In this document: one piece after another, positions 6,800 to 16,102 of the stretch
Layout of the letters: each line of letters opens with the position of its first letter
Position numbering within the stretch: the first letter of the stretch is position 1
Source of the DNA: an uncultured Rhodospirillales bacterium
GTDB lineage: Bacteria; Pseudomonadota; Alphaproteobacteria; Acetobacterales; Acetobacteraceae
Direction: 5' to 3'
Assembly: GCA_903927465.1 (NCBI GenBank)
Contig: CAIYMY010000137.1
Span: 1 to 44,983, forward strand
DNA: 44,983 nucleotides
Made by a program: the position numbers and the translations under genes
Notes under the pieces: model-generated
The model's database searches: none
Seen by the model: the letters and a program-made list of their open reading frames with translations, nothing else
What the model was told of the DNA's origin: nothing

Positions 6800-9430
6800 T
6801 CAACCAGTGGCTTTGCGGAGACCGCTCAACAGGCTGCCAAGCCGGGCATTGGATTTTTCATCAACCATCGCGCCGCCCGCGCCGCGTACATTGTCTTCGA
6901 CAAGGCGCACAAAGGCGACTGCCCAATCCACGTAAAAGGCAGCATCATAGGCCATCGGCGTTTCGGAAAGCTTCGGCATGTCATCCAATGGTGCGGCGGG
7001 GCGGATGAAAATGCTACGCCCATCGCGCCTGGCCTTGGGGCGCGCTTCAATCGGCAGTTTATCAAAGCCCATCCAGGTGACGAAATCATTGATCGCGCGT
7101 TCGGCGATCATCACCGGCTTCAACAGCCTATTTGCCATGGATTCATTATAAGCCGCTTCCGTCCGCATGCGTGAGGCAATATTTTCACGAAGCTTCAGGC
7201 GCCGCGCGCCGGCGGCAAGCTGAGCAACCAGTGTCGCGATCGCCTCGCGGTCCATGCGGAATAATTCAGGGTTATCGGTGCGTGCGGCGAAGCGGTGCAT
7301 ATTCTGTAACCATTCAGCCACTGCCGCTTCGGCGAAAAGATCCGCCTGGTCGCGCGGGCCTTCTTCCGCTTCCTCAACGGGCGCTGCCGGGGCAGGGTCA
7401 TCTTCAAACAATGCCTCGAATTCGCTCCGCAATTCGCGCGCTGTGGTCTTGCGGCCAACCGGCGCGGTCACTGCCGAAGGTGTCTCAGCAGCGGCCAATT
7501 GCTGGCGGCGGAAAATTTCCGCCAGGGTTTCGCCCTGTACCTGCAATTCGCGCAGCAATAACCCAAAGGCCTGGGCTTCGGCGCAGGCAAGCAATTGCCG
7601 CCCGACCAGCCGCGCCTCTGCCCGCCGCTTTAGCAGTTCCGCGTCCAGATCGCCGGAGACATGGTAGCCTTCAATCCGGCCCACCATGCGCTTGGCCAGA
7701 TCGCCAAGCTGGCCCTGCACCTGGTGTCGCTTCAGCGCGGGGTTGCAAACCGGGCGGAGCTTTTCGGAAAGATAGCCAATGCCGCCATCATTCAGCGCCA
7801 TGCCCGCTTCCCAGGCGCGTTCCGGATTGGCGAAGTGCTTTTGTACATCGGAATTGGCGAGGAAATTCGCCTTCAACCGACCCACGCGTTCCATATCGCG
7901 AAAGCCGACCTCGCGGCCCTTATCGTCATAATCCAAAAGCCCCTTATTCATCACTTCGGGGTTACGCAGCCAGAAGGTATTGTTGAAGGGCTGCCCCGGC
8001 ACCCATTCCGATGGCCAATCATGGCCAAGGCCCAGGAATTCGAAAATCGTCGTCTTCAGCCGAGTGGACCAGCGTTCCACATTGTCTTCGGCGCCGCCTT
8101 TGATTTCAAACTCCATGTCGAACATAGTCAGTACCAGGAACAAGGCGACATCCTGGCCCTTTCGCGCCTCTGGTGTGGCGCCATGCGTACTATCAATCCA
8201 GTTGCGCACCATGGCGGGCACCGTGCGCACTTCCTGGTTGCTGTGCTTCAGGCAGAGCAACATGGAAGTCAGTTCCTGTTCCGCCAGATAGCGCTGATAC
8301 AAATAGGCAACCTTGCCGCGCCGGAGCAGCATGAAAAGATCACTCTGCGCCACTTCCTCGGCCTTGGCGGCATTGTATTTCTCACGCCCGCGCGCGCCAG
8401 GGAAATCCAGCAGATCAGTGTAGTCGAAGAAGTCGAAGGGCTTGTCTTCCAATTGCAACTGCAATTCGGCGACTACCGCCGTCAGCACCGCGCGCGGCAA
8501 TTCTGTGCGGCGCCCAGCACGCGTTGCAACCGGCACGGGGTCACCATCGCCCCTGCCCAGATGCGACATGGTCTCGACATCAATGATGCTCTGCGCCTTG
8601 GGTTCCACCGCCAGTATGGGGCAGCAGGCTTCTTCCGGAAAATCGAGCTGGGCCAATGCCTGAATCAGCTTCAGCGCCGTTGCCGTCATGGTCGGCGTAT
8701 TGTTCCAAAGCAGCCCGTAAAGCTCCACCCGATCAGCAATGGCAAGGCGCGGGGCCAGGCTTTCAATTTCGCGCCAGGCGCCGGGCTTCAGCGCCAGATG
8801 CGTCGGGTGATTCAGGAAGTAGCGTTCAAAATACTCGAACAGATCATAGATATCATCTTCATTCAGCCGCCCCACCGCCGTCGGCGCGGCCTTGGCGCGC
8901 AGCTTTGCGATACTGGCTTCGACCACAGCGCCTTCAAGCGGCACGACCGTGTCACGGTCGAAATCCTCCATGAAGGCATTAGCCATTATCTTCACGATGT
9001 CTGTTTCGGACAGCATGCGGCAGACCACGGGCATGCCGGGCAGACCAGTTACCGGGCGCGTGGTGAAGCGCGTGACAAGACCGGTGGATTCCTTGCCGCC
9101 ATCGGGATTGATGTCGCGATTGAAACCGCGCAGATCCTCTCCAAAGCGGATGGTAGTGGGCTTGCCTTCCTTCCGCGCCAGGGATGCAATCAGATAGCTT
9201 TTCCCCTGTTGGCTCGGGCCAAAGACGGAAACGCACATCGGCCGGCGCGCCGCATTGGCAAGCTTGCGCGCGCGTAGCCCGTCGCGCCGGAAATCCCGCG
9301 CAAGCGCCGGGCCTTCTTCGCGCACCAGATCATTCGCCTGAGAAAGCCATTCAATGGCGCCCTGCGCTGTATCGGCAACCGCATCGCAGCGCTGCGCCAG
9401 GGCTTCGTTTTCGGCATTCGGTGTTGTCAT
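6800..9430 (-). CDS. srfC: SrfC-family P-loop NTPase (putative dynamin-like GTPase)
   Basis: About 876 residues from MTTPNAENEALAQRC at 9430. The frame stays open to 9547, but that prefix would run back into srfB, and 9430 lies 10 bases after the srfB stop. Walker A is GPSQQGKSYL (about residues 71-80). DLLDFPGARGREKYN near 340 is a DxPG switch-II-like motif. LVLTMFDMEFEI could stand where GTPases carry N/TKxD, but the lysine is absent, so nucleotide specificity is open. The size and motifs match proteins annotated 'virulence factor SrfC', which sit next to SrfB as here. The name comes from the Salmonella SsrB-regulated srfABC genes, where the biochemical role is not established. Cytoplasmic: no signal peptide or membrane helix seen. 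Confidence 0.85.
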   Translation of the reverse strand: MTTPNAENEALAQRCDAVADTAQGAIEWLSQANDLVREEGPALARDFRRDGLRARKLANAARRPMCVSVFGPSQQGKSYLIASLARKEGKPTTIRFGEDLRGFNRDINPDGGKESTGLVTRFTTRPVTGLPGMPVVCRMLSETDIVKIMANAFMEDFDRDTVVPLEGAVVEASIAKLRAKAAPTAVGRLNEDDIYDLFEYFERYFLNHPTHLALKPGAWREIESLAPRLAIADRVELYGLLWNNTPTMTATALKLIQALAQLDFPEEACCPILAVEPKAQSIIDVETMSHLGRGDGDPVPVATRAGRRTELPRAVLTAVVAELQLQLEDKPFDFFDYTDLLDFPGARGREKYNAAKAEEVAQSDLFMLLRRGKVAYLYQRYLAEQELTSMLLCLKHSNQEVRTVPAMVRNWIDSTHGATPEARKGQDVALFLVLTMFDMEFEIKGGAEDNVERWSTRLKTTIFEFLGLGHDWPSEWVPGQPFNNTFWLRNPEVMNKGLLDYDDKGREVGFRDMERVGRLKANFLANSDVQKHFANPERAWEAGMALNDGGIGYLSEKLRPVCNPALKRHQVQGQLGDLAKRMVGRIEGYHVSGDLDAELLKRRAEARLVGRQLLACAEAQAFGLLLRELQVQGETLAEIFRRQQLAAAETPSAVTAPVGRKTTARELRSEFEALFEDDPAPAAPVEEAEEGPRDQADLFAEAAVAEWLQNMHRFAARTDNPELFRMDREAIATLVAQLAAGARRLKLRENIASRMRTEAAYNESMANRLLKPVMIAERAINDFVTWMGFDKLPIEARPKARRDGRSIFIRPAAPLDDMPKLSETPMAYDAAFYVDWAVAFVRLVEDNVRGAGGAMVDEKSNARLGSLLSGLRKATG

Positions 9431-9440
9431 TATCTGATCC

Positions 9441-12416
9441 TTACGGCACCGAAAGCGCGCCGGTATCGCGCCAGTAACCCGCTTCGCTGCGTTCGGTTTG
9501 TAGGCGCAGGCGCACAATGCCGCGATGCTGCGGATCGCCCTCGGCATCCAGGATTTCGTCTATCGTGAAATCCTCCCGCAATTCCTCTGCATCCGCGCTT
9601 TCAGGGTCTATTTCTGCGCGCTGGATGGAAAGCTTCAGCGGCAGTTTCAGCCGCGGCACATTATCGGGATTGGCATATTCCAGAATATAAAGGCGGCTTG
9701 CGGTCCAGCGTTCCAAATCCAATTGACGAAAGCCAAGAAAGACCGGGGCGCGGAATTCCATGGAAAATTTCACATCCTGCGACGCACCTGGCGCTTTTGA
9801 CAGCGCCGCATCCGGGTCCCGTAGCAGCACATTCTGCCGAAGAATTTGCCCCGAAATTTCCATGCGCCCGAGGTATTTGGCGGTAGAGCGCATGGCAAGC
9901 CGGCTGGTGCGCATCAGGAAGTTTTCCAAACGCCCCTCGGCCACGGCGCAAAGCATGGCACCCACCGCCGCCGTGGTTTTTGGGTCATCCACGCGCCCGG
10001 CAGAATCGCGGAAGGGATACCAGCTTCCGGCGCGGTAACGATGCATGCCCACAATGCGATGCGGTGGGACTGGCATTTTGGCCAGCACCATATCGGAAAT
10101 CGCCCGCAGCCGAGATGGCCTGCCGGATAGCAGCAGCCAATCGCAATCAAAAGCATAGACCACTTCGCAAAGATCAGCGATCACCTGGCCAAGTGCAGCC
10201 TGCACAATGGCATCCACACTGCCCGCCGAAGCCGCCATTTCCGCTTCCAGCAAATGATACCCGGCAGCACCGGCGCGCGCCGCCTGTTGTTCAAAATAAC
10301 GCAAGGGCGCAGCAACATCGCGCCCATGCAGAATGGTGCTGAGTTTTTCGCGCAGGAATTCACCGGACGCGCGTTCATCTATCTTTTCGTAGCCATGCAG
10401 GATTGCAAGCCCAGTTGGTTCCAGCACTTGCGTCACGAATTGCCGGCGCAAATGGCGTTCCAATTCGCTTTGCGCCCCGCGATCCCCGCCCAGCACTTCG
10501 CGGAGCATCGCCTTGGGGTCGCGCGCACCAGCCTGGCGCAGGCTTTCTTCAAGCTGCGGCAGGACGATGCTTTGGATCACCTCCTGCAACACCTCATCGC
10601 CCGCAATGCGGAAGCCTTCGCGGAAATTCTGATGCGGTTCAATTTCCTGCCCGGTTTCGGCGGAATAGGTACAGATCATCAAATCCGTCGTGCCGCCGCC
10701 AATATCAATGCTGGCCACGCGGAGCGAAGGCGCCTTGCCATAGCCTTCCCGCACGCGCCCGGTCAGCGCAAAAAAGCTTGCCGGATCGCCGCGCAAGCGT
10801 TGGCTTGCTTCAGTATACAGGAACACCAATTGCGTCGCCGTTGCCTCATCCAGATTGGCAATGACGCGCGGTTCGGGCGGCGGTGCGGCGGCGCCAGGCG
10901 TTGGATTGCCCCAGCCCATCATATCCCAAGCAAGACGCACTGCGGCTTCAGCGCGATGGCGGAAAATCCGCTGTTCCGCGAGAGCCATCGCCGGCGGCAT
11001 GGTCAGCAAAATGCGGCGCAGCCGGCGCGGCACATCGGGGAAGCTCCGCGCATAGCGGGTTTCGACTGAATTGATTTGCGACAGTGCCTGCAGCAGGATT
11101 TCCGCGAGCAGAAAGCTCATCAGCGATGAACGGCTGAAGCGCGCACGCACGGCGGGTTGGCGCGGTGCGCCGCCACGACCACGCGGCTTGGCGCGCAGCA
11201 CTTCGCCTTCTTCCGTGACCCAGGCCATGAAGCTGCCACTCACAGGTGGTTCCGTGGTCACACCATCAGCGGCCATGCCATTGAACCGCCAGACCTGCGT
11301 TGTCGGTCTTTCATCCCAAAGATAGCGCTTGGGTGAAGACAAGCCGGTGGCACCATCATTGCCGCGCGCCGCGGCAGAAAGCCGCACGGCTTCTGGGCCG
11401 ATGCGCACAGGGCTCAGCCATTGAAAGGCATTGCCGCGCCCGGAACGGCGGCTGAGTGCATCCTTGCCGAAGCTTGCGCGCGCGAATTCCACACGGCTTT
11501 CGAAGGGGAAGGCGTAGCCCTTTTCCGGCGCGCTCAAATCACGTAGCTTCAAGGGGTAGCTGTTGTTCAGATTAAGCCGGCTGTCGCGTTCATCTTCCAC
11601 CAGAATGCCGCAGGTGCGCGCATTGCCGATATCCAGCACTAGATCAACATTGATCGGTTCATAGGATTTGCTGTTGGAAACCACATCCACCAGCTTCACC
11701 CGCGGCAGGATGCGCGCTTCGGTCAGCAATTCCAAAAGCGTGATGTAGCGCGCCCAATGTTCGCAGGCGCGTTGTTCATCTTCAGGACGAGGCCGCCGGC
11801 CACTTGCAGCGCGCATGTCCTGCAAGATTTCCTCAAGCCATTGGATCAGCCAGGGTTCATTCATGAACCAGCTTGTCTGTTCCCGGTCAGACACAAAGGT
11901 GAATTCGCCGGCGCGTTCGCTGTCCGTCGGTGAAATCGCGGTGTAGGGGCGGCCTTCTTCACGCGCACGCAGCGCCGTATCAAAGCCAAGCACAGCGTGA
12001 TGCGTATTACCTTCTTCATCGGGTGCCGAGAGTGCGGAAATGCGCAGCCGCGCCCAATTGGTCGGCCCCTTGTCATAGACTTCCTGGCCAGAGGCCCCCA
12101 CAGCGGCCACGCGGAAAAAGGGTAGCGGTATCCAGCGTCCCAGGATGAATTCCAAAGCCTGCCCGCGCCCTACCTGATAGATTTCCTCATCGGGTGGGCT
12201 GCGGCCACTGATTGGGTCCAGAAGCGCACCTTCGCCGCTGTCCGTCAGGCGGCGCAGATTGACCAGGCCAGCACTTGCCGGGTCAGCACCTGGCGGCAGC
12301 GGCTGTTCCCAGAAGGAACGCGGCGCGCGCGGCAGACGGTCCAGGTTGAACCGAATGTCAATGAATTGCAGTCCAGTCTGCGGCACGAGGCTGATGATTT
12401 GCGGCAGGCCCTGCAT
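9441..12416 (-). CDS. srfB: SrfB-family actin/Hsp70-fold ATPase
   Basis: 991 residues, first gene of the seven-gene operon. An actin-like nucleotide-binding core is visible: phosphate-1 loop DLVLDIGNARTCGIL (about residue 258), phosphate-2 loop VASIDIGGGTTDLMICTYS (about 568) and an adenosine-type motif LLLSGRPSRLRAISDM (about 762). The N-terminal ~250 residues and the C-terminal ~150 lie outside this core. The length and motif layout match the 'virulence factor SrfB' family, whose members occur beside SrfC. Known actin-fold proteins act as chaperones, polymers or switches; which applies here is not known. The start is ATG with a weak GAAGA just upstream. The 90 bases before it (12417-12507) should hold the operon promoter; I see no clear operator. 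Confidence 0.88.
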   Translation of the reverse strand: MQGLPQIISLVPQTGLQFIDIRFNLDRLPRAPRSFWEQPLPPGADPASAGLVNLRRLTDSGEGALLDPISGRSPPDEEIYQVGRGQALEFILGRWIPLPFFRVAAVGASGQEVYDKGPTNWARLRISALSAPDEEGNTHHAVLGFDTALRAREEGRPYTAISPTDSERAGEFTFVSDREQTSWFMNEPWLIQWLEEILQDMRAASGRRPRPEDEQRACEHWARYITLLELLTEARILPRVKLVDVVSNSKSYEPINVDLVLDIGNARTCGILVEDERDSRLNLNNSYPLKLRDLSAPEKGYAFPFESRVEFARASFGKDALSRRSGRGNAFQWLSPVRIGPEAVRLSAAARGNDGATGLSSPKRYLWDERPTTQVWRFNGMAADGVTTEPPVSGSFMAWVTEEGEVLRAKPRGRGGAPRQPAVRARFSRSSLMSFLLAEILLQALSQINSVETRYARSFPDVPRRLRRILLTMPPAMALAEQRIFRHRAEAAVRLAWDMMGWGNPTPGAAAPPPEPRVIANLDEATATQLVFLYTEASQRLRGDPASFFALTGRVREGYGKAPSLRVASIDIGGGTTDLMICTYSAETGQEIEPHQNFREGFRIAGDEVLQEVIQSIVLPQLEESLRQAGARDPKAMLREVLGGDRGAQSELERHLRRQFVTQVLEPTGLAILHGYEKIDERASGEFLREKLSTILHGRDVAAPLRYFEQQAARAGAAGYHLLEAEMAASAGSVDAIVQAALGQVIADLCEVVYAFDCDWLLLSGRPSRLRAISDMVLAKMPVPPHRIVGMHRYRAGSWYPFRDSAGRVDDPKTTAAVGAMLCAVAEGRLENFLMRTSRLAMRSTAKYLGRMEISGQILRQNVLLRDPDAALSKAPGASQDVKFSMEFRAPVFLGFRQLDLERWTASRLYILEYANPDNVPRLKLPLKLSIQRAEIDPESADAEELREDFTIDEILDAEGDPQHRGIVRLRLQTERSEAGYWRDTGALSVP

Positions 12417-12507
12417 TCTTCAAAACCTTGAGACAAAAAGGGAGATACTTCCTAATATGCCGTTCAGCCCCGCCCGGCGCAACCAAAGCCTCGCTTTTGC
12501 AGGGCGG

Positions 12508-13320
12508 TCAGGCTGGCAGCACGACCGGCTGAGGGTCCAGCCATTGCAGGAACCAGGACAGGCTGAAATGTAAATGTGGCCCGGTCACGCGGCCCGTCAT
12601 GCCGATGGCGCCGATCCTTTGGGCCTTGGCGATGCTCTCACCCTCCCGCACCGATATCTCGGACAAGTGGGCGTAAAGCGAATTCACCCCGTGGCCGTGA
12701 TCCAGCACGATCAATTTGCCAAAGAAATGGAATTCATCCGCCAAAGTCACCCGGCCGCCAGCGCAAGCCAGCACCGGCGTGCCGGTGGGGGCGGCGAAAT
12801 CCAGCCCGTAATGGGGCTGGCGCGGCTGCCCATTAAGGATCCTTTGGCTGCCGAAAACACCCGAAATCCGGCCAGGGGCGGGGCGGATAAAACCCTCGGC
12901 AAAGCCGGTCAGGTTGGTTTCAATCGCCCGCACCGCCGCCAGTTTCTCCCTTTCGCGGGCAATGCGGGTCAGGGTTTCGGCATCCGGCGTCACCTGCGCG
13001 GGCGGCAGGCCGGAAATGCTCTCCGTCGGCCATTGGCGCTTGGCGATGTTCAAAACGCGGGTTTCTGCTGCACCTGAGGGTGGCGTGATGACCAGCCGCG
13101 CCTGGGCTGCATGGTCGCGCCCAAAACCAAAGGCAAACTGCCCGGCTGGCGAGACCCTGACCGCGCGGCCATCCAGCGCCAGCCGAGTTCCCGGCGCGGC
13201 CCGGCCCAACACAAACCCGCCCTGGGTCAGGGCCGCTTCATTAAGGGTCACCGCCCGCACTGGTGCGGCCAGCAGCAAGGCGGGCGCGGCGAATAGCAGG
13301 CGGCGGGGCAGGGCTGGCAT
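12508..13320 (-). CDS. Secreted M23-family metallopeptidase (LytM domain)
   Basis: 270 residues from the ATG at 13320 (a GTG one codon upstream is also possible). It has an N-terminal signal peptide (RRLLFAAPALLLAAPVRA), a small beta domain (about 25-90), a helical linker, then a C-terminal LytM/M23 domain. The zinc-site motifs are complete: HYGLDFAAPTGTPVLA (HxxxD) and GPHLHFSLSW (HxH), with VNSLYAHLSE supplying the middle histidine. Such proteins cut peptidoglycan cross-bridges or activate amidases in the periplasm. The xseA stop and this start share one base (TGATG), so the two are probably co-transcribed. Confidence 0.9.
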   Translation of the reverse strand: MPALPRRLLFAAPALLLAAPVRAVTLNEAALTQGGFVLGRAAPGTRLALDGRAVRVSPAGQFAFGFGRDHAAQARLVITPPSGAAETRVLNIAKRQWPTESISGLPPAQVTPDAETLTRIAREREKLAAVRAIETNLTGFAEGFIRPAPGRISGVFGSQRILNGQPRQPHYGLDFAAPTGTPVLACAGGRVTLADEFHFFGKLIVLDHGHGVNSLYAHLSEISVREGESIAKAQRIGAIGMTGRVTGPHLHFSLSWFLQWLDPQPVVLPA

Positions 13321-14750
13321 CACAAAAGGCGTCCTTGGCGCGAACCATCAACATTCACCCCCACTTCGCCATCGGCAAAGGTCAGGCGCAAGCCTTGTCC
13401 AGCCGAGACAGCGCCCGCTGCCACCACCGGCGCACCCTTGGCATCGCGCACCAACGCAAAGCCGCGCGCGAGAACCGAGGTATAGGAAGCACTTTCCAAC
13501 CGCGCGGAAAACCCCTCCAACACTGCCTGTCGTTGGCGCAGCATGGCCAGCACAGGGGCGGGCGAAAGTCGTGCCAGCCCAGGGGAGGCGCCGAAGCCAT
13601 CTCGCCGGCGCGCCCAGGCGCTGCCAAGCCGCAAGCCGAGCGCTTCCAGCGCTGCGCGCCGCGCCAGAATGCCTTCTCGTGGATGGGGAATGCGGATCGC
13701 GCCAAGCCGTTGCGCGCGCGCGGCAAGGCCAGCCGATACAGCGCGCGGCAGTCTTTCGCCCCAATCATCCAGACGCTGGCGCGATTGCGCGAGCCGTGCC
13801 GGCACATCCGGCAGGCCGCGTTCGGCCCGCAGCAGCCGAAGCCGCGCGGCATTCACCAGGCCAGAAGCCGCCTGACCCAGCCGCGCGCCGGTTTGCATCA
13901 GGGCAGCGGCAATCTCCGCCCGGGCTGGCACGGCAAGTTCAGCGGCGGCGGTGGGGGTGGGCGCGCGGCGGTCAGAGGCAAAATCAATCAGCGTGGTATC
14001 GGTTTCGTGCCCAACCGCGGAAATCAGCGGAATCGTGCTTTCGGCCGCGGCGCGAATGACGATTTCCTCATTGAAGGCCATGAGGTCTTCCAGGCTGCCG
14101 CCGCCGCGCGCCACAATCAGCACATCGGGGCGCGGCACGGCGCCACCCTCGGGCAGGGCGGAAAAACCCCTGATGGCGGCAGCAATCTGTTCCGCAGCGC
14201 CCTGGCCCTGCACCGCGACCGGCCAAAGCAGGATATGGCGCGGAAAGCGGCGCGCGATGGTAGTGCGAATATCCTGAATGACCGCGCCTTTTTCGCTGGT
14301 GATCACGCCAATCACGCGCGGCAAAAGGGGCAGGGGGCGCTTGCGGCTTTCGTCGAACAGCCCTTCTTCCAGCAGGCGTTTGCGCAGCGCTTCGATGCGC
14401 GCAAGCAGCGCGCCTTCGCCCGCATATTCCAGTCTTTCAATTACCAGCTGGTATTTTGACCGATCCGCATAGGTGGAAATCCGGCCCGTCGCGATCATCT
14501 CCACGCCGTTTTCCGGCATGGTGCCGATATTGCGCACCGAGCCTTTCCAGATGACGGCTTCGATTTTGGCGTCCTGATCCTTGAGCGACAGGTAGATATG
14601 CCCGGAAGGATAGCGCTTCATTTCGGTGATTTCGCCGCGCAGGCGCAGGCGCCCGAAAGCGCCTTCCAGCGTGCGGCGAATGGCGCCGGCCAGATCGGCG
14701 ACGCCATATTCGGGAGTGTTATCCGGCCGAGATTCGTCCATCGGCCACAT
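13320..14750 (-). CDS. xseA: Exodeoxyribonuclease VII large subunit
   Basis: 476 residues, near the usual size for XseA. An N-terminal OB fold (AFGRLRLRGEITEMKRYPSG, HIYLSLKDQDAKIEAVIWKG) is followed by the catalytic core: GVITSEKGAVIQDIRTTIARR, PDVLIVARGGGSLEDLMAFN, and STIPLISAVGHETDTTLIDF with the conserved GHETD. A long helical region and a short C-terminal beta segment follow. With XseB it degrades single-stranded DNA in both directions in the cytoplasm. xseB is not in the window. An alternative ATG at 14741 (MDESRPDN) is equally plausible. It is followed directly by the M23 peptidase gene. Confidence 0.96.
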   Translation of the reverse strand: MWPMDESRPDNTPEYGVADLAGAIRRTLEGAFGRLRLRGEITEMKRYPSGHIYLSLKDQDAKIEAVIWKGSVRNIGTMPENGVEMIATGRISTYADRSKYQLVIERLEYAGEGALLARIEALRKRLLEEGLFDESRKRPLPLLPRVIGVITSEKGAVIQDIRTTIARRFPRHILLWPVAVQGQGAAEQIAAAIRGFSALPEGGAVPRPDVLIVARGGGSLEDLMAFNEEIVIRAAAESTIPLISAVGHETDTTLIDFASDRRAPTPTAAAELAVPARAEIAAALMQTGARLGQAASGLVNAARLRLLRAERGLPDVPARLAQSRQRLDDWGERLPRAVSAGLAARAQRLGAIRIPHPREGILARRAALEALGLRLGSAWARRRDGFGASPGLARLSPAPVLAMLRQRQAVLEGFSARLESASYTSVLARGFALVRDAKGAPVVAAGAVSAGQGLRLTFADGEVGVNVDGSRQGRLL

Positions 14751-14803
14751 CTAGCCGGGATCGGAGGATGATGGAATCAGCCCCCCTAAGGGCTAATGCC
14801 AGG

Positions 14804-15265
14804 CTATTCGCCCGCCACGCCACTCCGCGCCACGGCTTGGGCCTGCGCGGCCAGCGCACGGGCCATCTGGCTCAGTGCTTCCTGATGCTTGTCATTGTCA
14901 ATCAACGCAAAATTGCGCGCGAGTTCCAGGCACATGCGCTGGCGCTGTGACATGGAAGGATCAACAGTTTCGGATTTCAGCCCTTCGAAAAACCAGGAAA
15001 TCGGCACGCCCAGCACCTGGGCAATCCCATATAGCCGGCCAGCCGAAATACGGTTCAGACCACGTTCATATTTATGCGCCTGCTGATAGGTAACGCCGAT
15101 CATCTTCGCCAATTGCTGCTGCGACAGGCCAAGCATGGTGCGCCTTTCGCGAATGCGCGCGCCCACATGCTTATCAGCAGCATTGGCCCTTTGGGAGGAA
15201 ACCATTTCGGGCATAACGCCCTCAGCTTGGCGGAATGATTCTGCAATTTCGACGATGCTGTCCAT
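14804..15265 (-). CDS. XRE-family helix-turn-helix regulator
   Basis: 153 residues. The start is the ATG at 15265 (MDSIVEIAESFRQ), with GAGGAA about 11 bases upstream; a TTG one codon earlier is less likely. The helix-turn-helix spans about residues 35-90: VGARIRERRTMLGLSQQQLA, GVTYQQAHKYERGLNRISAG, LYGIAQVLGVPISWFFEGL. This form, with YQQ(A/V)xKYExGxNRISxxRL and then a helical tail, is common in Alphaproteobacteria. Target genes cannot be told from sequence. A perfect 15-base palindrome (GGGGCAT-C-ATGCCCC, 15283-15297) lies just upstream of the start and could be an autoregulatory site. Confidence 0.92.
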   Translation of the reverse strand: MDSIVEIAESFRQAEGVMPEMVSSQRANAADKHVGARIRERRTMLGLSQQQLAKMIGVTYQQAHKYERGLNRISAGRLYGIAQVLGVPISWFFEGLKSETVDPSMSQRQRMCLELARNFALIDNDKHQEALSQMARALAAQAQAVARSGVAGE

Positions 15266-15282
15266 CAACCCGATTCCTCAGC

Positions 15283-15297
15283 GGGGCATCATGCCCC
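15283..15297. promoter_or_regulatory. 15-base palindrome upstream of the XRE regulator gene
   Basis: GGGGCAT-C-ATGCCCC is a perfect dyad 18 bases before the ATG of the XRE gene, in its leader. It could be an operator for the dimeric regulator or part of the end of the phaR transcript, since phaR runs into this gap from the right and a T6 run follows its stop on the minus strand. No other copy was noticed in the window. Confidence 0.3.
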
Positions 15298-15368
15298 CTC
15301 ACTGAATTCGGATTATGCGCGGCATTGGTGATCAACCGATGAATATGAGGCTCAAAAAAGCAACGCGC

Positions 15369-15965
15369 TCAGCCTTTGGTGCGCGATTTCAGTGCGGCCA
15401 ATTCGCCTTTCAGTGTCTCAATTTCTTTTTTTAACGCCTCGGTTTCATCACTCGGGGCGCTTTCCTCGCGTCGCGCGAAAGGTGTGAACAGGCTCATCGC
15501 GCGTTCCATCATGGCGATATTCTGCTTGCCGACTTCCTGCAGGTCAGGCACAGCGCCGGGGAAAGGCATGAAGCCGCCCATGGTCTTGCTCAGCGTATCG
15601 CGCATTTGGTCCTGCTGCTGTGTGAAGGACGCCATGGCCGCTTCCAGATAGCGTGGCACGAGCGATTGCAGATTATCGCCATAAAGCCCGATCAATTGCC
15701 GCAGCACGGCGGTGGGCAGCATATTCTGCCCCTTGCCTTCCTGTTCCACGATGATCTGGGTCAAGACGCCTCGGGTAATGTCCTCGCCTGTCTTGGCGTC
15801 ATAGACCACGAAATCCCGACCATCGCGGATCATGGCCGCCAGATCATCCAAAGTGACATAGGATGAGGTTTCGGTGTTGTAGAGACGCCGATTCGCGTAT
15901 TTCTTGACAACGATCGGGGGCAGTGGCTTCTGCTCACCGGCTTGGGGGGATTGACGACCCGACAT
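15369..15965 (-). CDS. phaR: Polyhydroxyalkanoate synthesis repressor PhaR
   Basis: About 198 residues from MSGRQSPQAGEQ at 15965; the open frame to 16052 is not protein-like. The N-terminal PHB/PHA accumulation regulator DNA-binding domain is clear (about 20-80: VVKKYANRRLYNTETSSYVT, LDDLAAMIRDGRDFVVYDAK, TGEDITRGVLTQIIVEQE). The following domain carries QLIGLYGDNLQSLVPRYLEA, and the tail is Glu/Lys-rich coiled coil. PhaR binds both DNA and the polymer; when granules appear it leaves phasin and synthase promoters. It is divergent from the PhaC-like gene and the thiolase, so the 16-16.1 kb gap is a likely binding region. The minus strand shows a T6 run just after the stop, which may be a terminator. 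Confidence 0.95.
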   Translation of the reverse strand: MSGRQSPQAGEQKPLPPIVVKKYANRRLYNTETSSYVTLDDLAAMIRDGRDFVVYDAKTGEDITRGVLTQIIVEQEGKGQNMLPTAVLRQLIGLYGDNLQSLVPRYLEAAMASFTQQQDQMRDTLSKTMGGFMPFPGAVPDLQEVGKQNIAMMERAMSLFTPFARREESAPSDETEALKKEIETLKGELAALKSRTKG

Positions 15966-16102
15966 GCTACTTTGCCTCAGTCTATTTCGTTCTGTCTTGA
16001 GCATAGCATGGTTCATGCCGCATTGCGAAAGCCTGTTGCGTTGCAAAATCACGCTAGCGGGATCGTATCCGGCGGGGGCAGATGTCGCTATAAGCTTGTC
16101 CC

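Noticed and set aside
7661-9277. Long plus-strand open frame of 538 codons
   Set aside because: It is antisense to the SrfC-family gene, is rich in His/Arg/Gln as expected for a shadow frame in GC-rich DNA, and has no motif or ribosome site.
161-12416. A type VI secretion locus
   Set aside because: The TagRST/PpkA-like genes suggested it, but no sheath, tube, baseplate, ClpV or IcmF-like gene is present in the window.
13263-14459. Plus-strand open frame of 398 codons
   Set aside because: Antisense to xseA and the M23 gene, with shadow-type composition.
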